Positions 55,945-64,000 of a stretch of DNA of 64,000 nucleotides are shown in pieces. Both the position numbers and the translations under genes were made by a program. How positions within the stretch are numbered: the first letter of the stretch is position 1; each line of letters begins with the position of its first letter. Location: NCBI RefSeq assembly GCF_964237555.1, contig NC_091437.1, positions 71,729,168-71,793,167 on the forward strand, in the 5' to 3' direction. The notes beneath the pieces were generated by a model. It had not been told where the DNA came from. It saw nothing but the letters and a program-made list of their open reading frames with translations, and made no database searches. Source of the stretch: Oryctolagus cuniculus (taxonomy: Eukaryota; Chordata; Mammalia; Lagomorpha; Leporidae).

Positions 55945-56170
55945 ATATAGGTTGAACATCTCTATTTCAAAAATAAAACCCTCAAATTTTCCAAAATCCA
56001 AAACTTTTTTAGTGCCAACAGTTCCATACCTGATCTCTTGCGATGGGCCACAGTCAAAACACAGATGCATCAGAACATTGTATAAAATTACCTTTAGTCT
56101 ACAAGGTATATATGAAGCACATGAATTTTACATTTAGACTGTATCCCAAATAATTGCTGAGTGATAAATG
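55945..56170 (+). mobile_element. Tigger-like DNA transposon fragment (Tc1/mariner group)
   Basis: Starts 'aggttgaacatctctatttc', continues 'ccaaaatccaaaactttttt', then 'aaaattacctttagtctaca' and 'tacatttagactgtatccca'. This order is known from an ancient mammalian Tigger/MER family. The other end is not visible. Non-coding. Confidence 0.65.
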
Positions 56171-56659
56171 CAACCTTGTTCAGACCCTATAATAGGAATG
56201 TATGTCATCTGGTTAAGGAATATAGAACAGGTAAATAGAGAAAACAATTTCCTTTTCCCTTGAAGACATAAAATATACAAGTGCATCCATAACTGCAAGG
56301 AGTGCTATGTAGATGATAGAGGAGACTGTAGAGATTCTGGCTGCACTTGACTCAATGAGGGCAGTCTTCCTCGTGAAAATGGGGAGTAAACTGGTCATAG
56401 AGGACAAACAGTATTTCTAAAGAATGTGAATTCTAGACTCTGCTATAGCACACAAAGTTCCCTCTACTAGAAAAATATTTTCATTCACATTCCAAAAGCT
56501 CAAGTGCTTTGAAAAACCAGGATGTATGACAGAACAGTGCTGGCAACTATGGAGAAAAATTATCATTGCTATACCTTTAGTAGACTGTATGATCTTTGGA
56601 CAATTCACTCACCTGAATTTTTGTTATTTTCAGTGTTAGTGACCTGAACTTCATGGGCC

Positions 56660-56661
<2 letters not shown>
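56171..56661. other. Unique block, no gene seen
   Basis: Minus frames of about 64 codons without motif; otherwise nothing. Confidence 0.4.

Positions 56662-56692
<31 letters not shown>
56662..56692. repeat. (GT)n microsatellite
   Basis: About 15 uninterrupted GT units. Confidence 0.93.
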
Positions 56693-56749
56693 ATTCTGAA
56701 AGTTTCTGCATGGAGGATTGAGTAGCTATGAGCACAAATCTGATGCTAA

Positions 56750-56907
56750 CCTGCCTTGTGTATGTCCTAGCCCAACCATTCCTCTGCCTCCATTCTTCTG
56801 TTAAATAGGAGTCTTAATAATATCCTCTCTCATGGGGTCAGTTTGAAGGTGAAAAGTGCTTAGAGCAATATTCAGTGTGGACTGAATGCTCAATAAATAT
56901 TAGCTAG
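56750..56907 (+). repeat. MIR fragment
   Basis: Clear MIR order: 'cctctgcctccattcttctg', 'aataggagtcttaataatat', 'gtgaaaagtgcttagagcaa' and 'tgctcaataaatattagct'. Confidence 0.82.
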
Positions 56908-57194
56908 ATTGAAGTGGCAGAAGGGAAGGAAGCTCCAGGAATTTGGACCTCCATGAGAACAGTGACTGAACTAGCAGGAACTGTGTGAAACAATTATTTT
57001 GGAACTCTGGTTGTAGTACAACATTTGTAGCTTTCAGGGAGAAATCACTCATAAATTTTGGAAAATTTTGGTCCAATATAGATTTCTCTCTGTAACAGCT
57101 GCCATCCCCCACCCCTGGCCTCATGGCAGGCAGTTCTGGGCAGCAAGCATTCCTCATGCAGTATGTTGGAGCCAACATGAACAATGAAGATTTT

Positions 57195-57850
57195 GTCATG
57201 TTAGAGAAAAGGCAGAAAATATATTTGAAGAAATAATGGCCTCACATTTTCCCAAAAAGGAAAGACCTGAGTGTACACCCTTAAGAGCTCAATAACAGGA
57301 AAAATATAAAAAGAGATTCATGCCAAGATATACTGTCACACTGTTTAAACCAAAAGAAGTGAGAAATAACTTGTCATGCACAAGGAATCCTCAATAATAT
57401 CAAGAGCTGATTAATTATCAAAAACCATGAAGAGCCAGAATTCAGTGAGATAATGTAAGAAAGATCTATCAACCAAGATTGTATGTCTGACAGTGGTATC
57501 TTTCAAGAATAAAGAAGAAATTTAGATAATTCCATATAAACAAAGGCTGAAGGAATTCATCACTAGTAGATGTGCCCTGTAAGAGATATTGAAGGGATTC
57601 TTTTAGCTTGAAATGATAGGACATTAGCCCGCAATTCAAAACTATGAGAGGGAAGGAGGGAGGAAAAGAGAGGAGGAGAGAAATAGAGAAAACAAACGTA
57701 CTGATAATGATAATTATAGGTAAACATGAGTAAATGCAGTAATGCTGTACTTTTGGTATTGCTGGTAGTTTCTGTATGACATAAAAGGCAAATGCATACA
57801 CCAATAATTATAAATCTGTACTATTCAGTATATGATATAGACAGATATAA
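57195..57850 (+). mobile_element. Ancient L1 remnant (L1M or HAL1-like)
   Basis: 'atcaaccaagattgtatgtc', 'caagaataaagaagaaattt' and 'taaacaaaggctgaaggaat' occur in the order of old L1-related sequence. Borders uncertain. Confidence 0.55.
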
Positions 57851-58061
57851 CCGATAACCATCATATAAAGGGAAAATAATGAAGATGTACAGGTATATAG
57901 TGTTTATATACTCTAAAACCAAGCTGGAATGATTCAAACCAGTGAGTTATAAGTTTAAGATGTTAATTCTAATCCCCAAAATGACTACCAAGAAAATAAA
58001 TTTTAAATACAAAAGAACATTAAAAAAGTATATTACAATAAACAATAAAAATGAAAGAACT

Positions 58062-58086
58062 GAATGTGTGTGTGTGTGTGTGTGTA
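58062..58086. repeat. (TG)n microsatellite
   Basis: About 12 TG units. Confidence 0.9.
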
Positions 58087-58273
58087 TGAGACATAGAGGA
58101 AACAATCCTTTATCTGTAATCATATTGAAAGTAAATGGATGACAAAAATTGGGTGGAAATGTAAATGGATAAAACTCCACTGTTATAGAGATTGGAACTT
58201 GGATTAAAAAAAAAAAAAGAATCTATCTTAATGATGTCTATGGCAGACTCAATTTAAATGTAAAGACACATTG

Positions 58274-58586
58274 GGGGCAGGGGACCAGCACTGTGGCACA
58301 GTGGATTAAAGCCCCAGCCTGCAGCGCCAGCATCCCATATGGATGCCGGTTCAAGTTCTGGCTGCTCCACTTCCCATCCAACTCTGCTATGGCCTGGGAA
58401 AGCAGTGGAAGATGGCCCAGGTCCTTGGGCCCCTGCACCTGTGTGGGAGACTTGGAGGAAACTTCTGGATCCTGGCTTCAGATCAGCTCAGCTCCGGCTG
58501 TTGCGGCCTTCTGGGGAGTAAACCAGCATATGGAAGACTTTTCTTTCTCTCTGCTTCTCCTTCTGTGTAACTCCGTCTTTCAAATA

Positions 58587-58619
<33 letters not shown>

Positions 58620-58621
58620 AT
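58274..58621 (+). mobile_element. C-repeat SINE with ATC-repeat tail
   Basis: Complete SINE whose tail is (ATC)n (58588-58619) instead of poly-A. Duplication 'aaagacacattg' (58262-58273) against 'aaagagacattg' (58622-58633). Confidence 0.95.
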
Positions 58622-58633
58622 AAAGAGACATTG

Positions 58634-58935
58634 ACCTTGGAGTTTGGCCTAGCAGTTAAGATCCTAATTATGATGTGTGCATCCTATATCACATAGGTTT
58701 GTATCCAAATTCCAGCTCCTGAATCCAGCTTTCTACTAATGCAGACTCTGTGAGACAGCAAGTCATGGCTTAAGTGATTGAGTTCCTACCATCCTCCTAG
58801 AGACCCAGATTGAATTTCTAGCTCCCTGCTTTGCCCTGGCCCAAATCCAGCCCCAGCCATTGTGGGTATTTGGGGAGTGAACCAGCGGATCACAGCTGTC
58901 TATCTCTCAAATGAGTAAAAATAAATAAATATTAT
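58634..58935 (+). mobile_element. Old SINE of the 'catttggc' subtype
   Basis: Starts directly after the target repeat of the preceding SINE: 'ttggagtttggcctagcagt' to 'aaaaataaataaat'. CT region short. Confidence 0.87.
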
Positions 58936-59408
58936 AAAATAAACAGTCTGAAGTGTAAATCAAAGTGTCTGCACAGTGAGCTTTTAAGAGCCAAAGTCCA
59001 CTTGGTGCTTTTCTGCTCTCCCCTGGAGGGCTAAGCACAGAGTGCAACATGGTGGTACCTGGGAAGACTTTGACATGTAGATGGACACAGCAGGTGACTG
59101 TTGTAGTTAAAAATTTATGTTTCACCTTGGAGTTAGTAGACTTCAAGGATTAATATTTAAAGTGCATCTTCTTACTATTTGTTGAATTTTTTACTTAGTG
59201 TAGGGGTAAGCTTATGATTACAAAATTAACTGAAAGTATGTCATTGTAAAAATTGAAAGAAAGAATAAGAAAGGAAGGAGGAGGGAAGAAGGGTGGGATG
59301 GGAAGTATCACTACACTATGCTCCTAAATCTGTATGCATTAAATTTGTTCACCTTATACAAATTTTTAAAAAATTAAAGAAATTCAATTAATTCCAGTTT
59401 AAGGCATT
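58936..59408. other. Unique block, no gene seen
   Basis: GA-rich at 59245-59300. No frame or RNA supported. Confidence 0.4.
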
Positions 59409-59427
59409 AAGAAATGAGAGAAATGAG

Positions 59428-59796
59428 CCGGCGCCGTGGCTCAATAGGCTAATCCTCCACCTTGCGGCGCCGGCACACCGGGTTCTAGTCCCGGTTGGGG
59501 CGCCGGATTCTGTCCCGGTTGCCCCTCTTCCAGGCCAGCTCTCTGCTATGGCCAGGGAGTGCAGTGGAGGATGGCCCAGGTGCTTGGGCCCTGCACCCCA
59601 TGGGAGACCAGGAAAAGCACCTGGCTCCTGGCTCCTGCCAGGATCAGCGCGGTGCGCCGGCTGCAGCGGCGGCCATTGGAGGGTGAACCAGCGGCAAAGG
59701 AAGACCTTTCTCTCTGTCTCTCTCTCTCACTGTCCACTCTGCCTGTCAAAAAAAAAAAAAAAAAAAAAAAAAGAAACTCGCTTAAAAAAAAAAAAA
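59428..59796 (+). mobile_element. Young C-repeat SINE
   Basis: Full length with two A-runs separated by 'gaaactcgctt'. Perfect 19-bp duplication 'aagaaatgagagaaatgag' (59409-59427, 59797-59815). Confidence 0.97.
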
Positions 59797-60001
59797 AAGA
59801 AATGAGAGAAATGAGTATTTTTTCGTTTCTGTTGGAAAGACACATTAGGATGAATTCTTCAGGTAGCTCTATTTTAGTATATGATCTTTAACCTCTTGAG
59901 TTGACTTGAGAAATTATAGTTTCCAAAGGAAATGTATTGTTACCCAGGAAATGTAGGTTGCCATGGTACAGCTCTTCAATTTTATATATAACATATGCTT
60001 A

Positions 60002-60354
60002 GGCCGGCGCTGCGGTTCAGTAGGCTAATCCTCCGCCTTGCGGTGCCGGCACACCGGGTTCTAGTCCCAGTCGGGGCACCGGATTCGGTCCCGGTTGCCC
60101 CTCTTCCAGGCCAGCTCTCTGCTGTGGCCCAGCAGTGCAGTGGAGGATGGCCCAGGTGCTTGGGCCCTGCACCCCATGGGAGACCAGGAGAAGCACCTGG
60201 CTCCTGCCTTCGGATCAGCGCAGTGTGCCAGCCGCAGTGCGCCGGCCGCGGTGGCCATTGGAGGGTGAACCAACGGCAAAGGAAGACCTTTTTCTCTGTC
60301 TCTCTCTCTCACTGTCCACTCTGCCTGTCAAAAAAAAAAATTAAAAAAAAAAAA
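60002..60354 (+). mobile_element. Young C-repeat SINE
   Basis: Full length. Duplication 'tatgctta' (59994-60001, 60355-60362). Confidence 0.96.
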
Positions 60355-60362
60355 GTATGCTT

Positions 60363-60659
60363 ACCACTAACATCAATTTGTATCCAATAACTTTATAGAT
60401 CCCTCTGCATTTTCCATAATGAAAGCGTTAATAGTCCAAATGGCATTCTGTTTTATCATTACATGGTCTGATTGACTATTATTTGCAGATTAAGTAATGA
60501 GACTCACATTCATTAATTAATATCATCAGCCTACAGAGAGCCCTTCAAGAATTTCAGTATTATGTACCATCTGGGAATTGCCCCTGCAGGAATTGTAGGA
60601 GCTAACAATGTATTTACAGTCAACCTATACTTGAACATTTTCCTTAAAAAATTGTGGAA
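60363..60659. other. Unique spacer
   Basis: No feature recognised. Confidence 0.4.
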
Positions 60660-60815
60660 CAAACATTTGGCTTAGATTAAGACACTGTTTGGGGCACACA
60701 CATCCCATATTGACATGCCTGGGTTTAAGTCCTGGATCTACTTCAGATCCAGCTTCCTACTGTTGTACATCCTGGGAGGCAGCAGATGATGGCTCAAATA
60801 TTTGGGCTCCACACA
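60660..60815 (+). mobile_element. Old SINE, 3'-truncated
   Basis: 'acatttggcttagattaaga' to 'gatggctcaaatatttgggc'. The rest of the body and the tail are missing. Confidence 0.78.
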
Positions 60816-62077
60816 CTTTCCTTTCAGTTGGACTTGCTCAGGGATCCTCCATGATAAGGCAGGAGAGTTGGAGTGTGTTGTGTGAATATGGACCTGCTGC
60901 CATATTCACGGGTGCTAGGGGAAGGGGGATACAACACAACATCTGAGGCCAGAGCCAGGCCACTCTCAGAAAGTGATATCAGGAGAGGCCACATCTGGCC
61001 TCTCCCCTCACCAGTCTAAAAGGTGACAGGGAAAGTCAAAGGAGAAAAGCCCAGGAAATGTGATCCTTTCCCCAGGGTTAATCCTCACCAGGACTGTAGC
61101 CTTCAGAGTACCAGAGAAAATTTTCATTTGCAGGGACACATTCTCACTTTTGAAGGGTCAGAGTGTGTTTGTATTTTTGACTCTACTTATTGTCGAGTTT
61201 TTCATGAGCAGTGAAGCTCATTTTGTTGTATTATTTTAATTTTAGCATATGACATGCCCTGCTATGGTTTTGCTGTGCTCTGATTGCTCTGTGACATTCT
61301 GAGGTTTTTTGCTGTCCTTGTTGCCCTAATTTCTTTGTGAAAATAAGATGTGCCATTCAAGAGAAATTATGCTTCCTCTGTAAAGTACTTATAACCCAGG
61401 AAGGTCCTTCGTACATTTGAAAAACAAAGCATTGTCCTTTACCCAGATTTGCACATTTATCTAGTTTAACTGAGGTTTGTTCTGTTTGAAGCTAGACTAA
61501 GCTTAGTATTTGCCTCTATGTGGTAATAATTAAACTTAGGCTTTATGATTTTTGAGGACAGTATTTCTTGGTTTTATTTTACTGACTTTTATGTTACTAG
61601 CGTCAACCTCAGGTCTTTTGTGGTCATTGACTTCCCAGACGCCTTTTATTGCTATTCAGGGTGATCTTTTTGTTCTGAATTTCTTCATAAATTTTCAACT
61701 AAAAGTTCAATTTAGGATATTTTGTGGATTTTTGAAAAACACATTTCAATCCATTTGACTTGTTTTTTCCCCTTTATTCTCAGTGCACAATTCAAATTCT
61801 ATAGTCTGTTCTTCATGTCTTGTGCTTTCTCAATTTTTATTACTGTTTCTGCTCCCTTGTGATGTCAAAACATTCAGCCCGTAGATCCTGTGATACATTT
61901 GGACATTTGGACAGTGTAGACTTTTATTGATGATGACCTGTATTTTGCTAAAAATCAATAAAATCCCTTTTTACACCTTTTAAAATCAGCCTCTGCTGAT
62001 TTTTAATTAGCTGAATCTATTTGCAAATTATTAAATTATTTCTATGAATAGTCACTAAGCTGCTTGTTGATAAAATG
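60816..62077. other. Unique block, no gene seen
   Basis: Contains a local palindrome-like pair, 'gaatatggacctgctgcc' and 'atattcacgg' (about 60885-60910). Frames are short and without motif. Confidence 0.4.
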
Positions 62078-62390
62078 TTTTTTATAAAGATTTATTTATT
62101 TTATTTGAAGGAGTTACACAGAGAGAGAGAGGTCTTCCATCGGCTGGTCCATTCCCCACATGACCGCACCAGCTGGAGCTCTGCCGATCCGAAGCCAGGA
62201 ACCAGGAGATTCTTCCAGGTCTCCCACATAGGTGCAGGGGCCCAAGGACTTAGGCTGTCTTCTTCTGCTTTCCCAGGCCATAGCAGAGAGTTGGATGGGA
62301 AGTAGAGCAGTCAGGACCAGAACCTGCACCCATATGAGATGCCAGCACTACAGGCGACAGCTTTACCCGCTATGCCACAATGCCGGCCCC
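62078..62390 (-). mobile_element. C-repeat SINE
   Basis: Complete reverse SINE, 'ataaagatttatttatttta' to 'ccacaatgccggcccc'. 'aataaag' borders its head side. Confidence 0.93.
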
Positions 62391-63064
62391 AATAAAGCAA
62401 TTTTTTGGTGAACATTGTCCATGTTTTTATTTCAAGTAGGAGTAAAACTAGAAAACAGAGCAGAAAGGGCCCATGCTATTTTTCCTGAGGTGATCTTAAG
62501 CCTCTCCTGAGCCAACTTATTATTCCCAGAACTCTGAGGAAAAGTAGTGTAAGTGAAAAACTGAGGTGTTTGTTCTGACCTCTACTCACCTGGGGAATTG
62601 CCACTTCACCTTTTTGTCTAACCCTCCATTTTCTTTGTTGGCACACACAGTTGAAGTTTGTGGTTGCTACATCCTATAACTTACATTGATGTTGTTACCT
62701 GTAAATTTGGAAATTCATGTATTTTTATTAAAAACGATATACCAAAGATTTCTCAATTCTGTAGTTTAAAAAAAATTCATTTCTTTGTTTAACTTCAAAC
62801 GTTACACTTGAAGGCTTGTCTTGAATAACTTGTTACAGGAGAGATAGTATTTTGAAATTTAATCTGTACTGATTTTGATAAAGATGAGTTTAAAGAATAA
62901 TAAACATCATTGTATAATGTAATCATCTATCACATATCTTCACATTGATTATTGCCTTAAAATGCTCTAACACAAATATTGCAATACTGCTATAGCGATA
63001 GCTGTAAAATGGAGTCTATTAATTTGGTGATATAATCTAGGTCATTTTTTTGGCTTTTAAATGA
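62391..63064. other. Unique block, no gene seen
   Basis: AT-rich; nothing supported. Confidence 0.4.
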
Positions 63065-63130
63065 CAAAACTGGGAATTAAATCTGTGTCTTTAGATTTCA
63101 CATGTTGTCTTCTCTGCATTATACCACACT
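63065..63130 (-). repeat. MIR-like fragment
   Basis: 'aaactgggaattaaatctgt' and 'ctctgcattataccacac' match the reversed MIR head side. Confidence 0.5.
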
Positions 63131-63484
63131 AATGCTTTGGACAGACAGTTTACACTTACAGAAAAATGTAGTGGTATGTTGGACATTTCTAAAGACTTGT
63201 TTAGAAATGTCTTCATGACTTGTTGACACTACAGATGAGACACTAATGATGCTTTGTAAAATCAATCAATTGAAAAAATATTCTTCAAATTGTAGCTGTC
63301 TCCACAACAGTTGAGCTGTGAATCTAATGAATGAGGGTTCAATTTTTACCTTTTCTTCTGTTGCTTAGTGAGTTCTTTATGGTGAATTAAGGAACTAGAA
63401 AGTCAAGACATGCGTGTCAATAAGTAAATTCATTAAAATATTATAGCTGCAATGACTGCAGAGATTGACAAGTATAATGGAACT
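63131..63484. other. Unique block, no gene seen
   Basis: A short inverted repeat, 'atttctaaagacttg' and 'tttagaaatgtc', near 63184-63213. Otherwise nothing. Confidence 0.4.
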
Positions 63485-63560
63485 CAAAGGAAGATAGGCA
63501 ATAAGTGGCAGAGCTAAAATTTGAACCCTGGTCAATGTGACCCCAGATTTTGTTCTTCCT
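63485..63560 (-). repeat. MIR fragment
   Basis: 'ggcaataagtggcagagcta' and 'aaatttgaaccctggtcaat' are in reversed MIR order. Confidence 0.68.
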
Positions 63561-63582
63561 CCTGCTCCTCCTATCCTTTGTA

Positions 63583-63883
63583 TTTTTTTTTTTTGTAAGA
63601 CTTATTTATTAATTTGAAAGGCAGTTACAGAGAGAGATCTTCCATCTGGTTCACTCCACCATTGTTCACAACAGCCAGAGTCGGACCAGGCCAAATCCAG
63701 GAATAAGGAGCTTCATCTGGGTCTTCCAGGGCCCACATATGTGGGCCATCCTTTTTTACTTTCACAGGCCAGTTAGCAGGGATCTGGCTCAGAGTGGAAC
63801 AGCCAGGACTTGAACCATCACCCATGTGGCATGCTGGAGTCACAGGATGCAGCTTAACCCAATGCATGACAATGCCAGGCCAC
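63583..63883 (-). mobile_element. Older C-repeat SINE
   Basis: Reverse SINE, 'gtaagacttatttattaatt' to 'catgacaatgccaggcc'. Confidence 0.89.
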
Positions 63884-63917
63884 CCCCGTCTTTATATTTT
63901 CTCTTCAGTTTTTGTAG

Positions 63918-64000
63918 AATTTTTTTTTATTTGAAAGAGTTACACAGAGAGAGGAGAGGCAGAGAGAGAGGTCTTCTGTCCATTGGTTCACTCCTAAAAT
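63918..64000 (-). mobile_element. C-repeat SINE, cut by window end
   Basis: Tail and GA-rich part, 'gaaagagttacacagagaga' to 'ggttcactcctaaaat'. The rest lies beyond the window. Confidence 0.88.

Overview
The window is a stretch of mammalian nuclear DNA, almost certainly from a rabbit or close lagomorph. The deciding evidence is about fifty copies of the lagomorph C-repeat SINE family, on both strands and of several ages. They have a tRNA-derived head, a body containing 'ggatggcccaagtgcttggg', a CT-rich 3' part and a poly-A tail. Rabbit-type L1 fragments accompany them. I find no protein-coding exon of a host gene, no rRNA or tRNA gene and no CRISPR array. Essentially every long open frame lies on a repeat. 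The window reads as intergenic or deep intronic DNA.

Layout. 1-6.4 kb: young and old SINEs, MIR traces, an old L1 3' end and a piece of rabbit L1. 6.7-9.1 kb: a compact, apparently recent LTR element on the minus strand, with two 484-bp LTRs differing at one base, a tRNA-His-type primer site, a polypurine tract and a 1.4-kb interior without gag, pol or env that is built from tandem-repeat modules. 10-11.3 kb: a three-deep SINE nest. 12.7-16.5 kb: SINEs, an L2 3' end and a probable retrocopy of an unidentified transcript. 16.5-25.7 kb: stacked L1 elements. One L1 sits inside another, and a large minus-strand L1 (ORF2 plus 3'UTR) has been split by three SINEs and by two more insertions of the same LTR family. 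One of these is a solo LTR; the other is an odd LTR-primer-site-LTR-end relic.

26-36 kb: SINE clusters, an ancient L1, a probable second type of solo LTR and a short mariner-like inverted-repeat element split by a SINE. 36.4-39.6 kb: the longest repeat-poor block, with a perfect CRE motif and a G-rich tract. It is the best candidate here for host regulatory sequence. 39.6-51.9 kb: SINEs with expanded CT tracts, a MIR and ancient L1 pieces. 51.9-64 kb: mostly unique sequence with MIR, L1, Tigger-like DNA transposon and SINE insertions.

The parts do not form a pathway. The sequence records successive insertions that can be ordered by nesting and target-site duplications. The most unusual object is the non-coding LTR element at 6725-9092. 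It keeps the cis signals needed for reverse transcription and integration, has near-identical LTRs and no proteins, so it was presumably mobilised in trans. Its repeated, hairpin-forming interior next to the polypurine tract deserves testing as an RNA export or packaging signal. Family names come from pattern recognition without a database search, and subfamily names are left out where I could not be sure.
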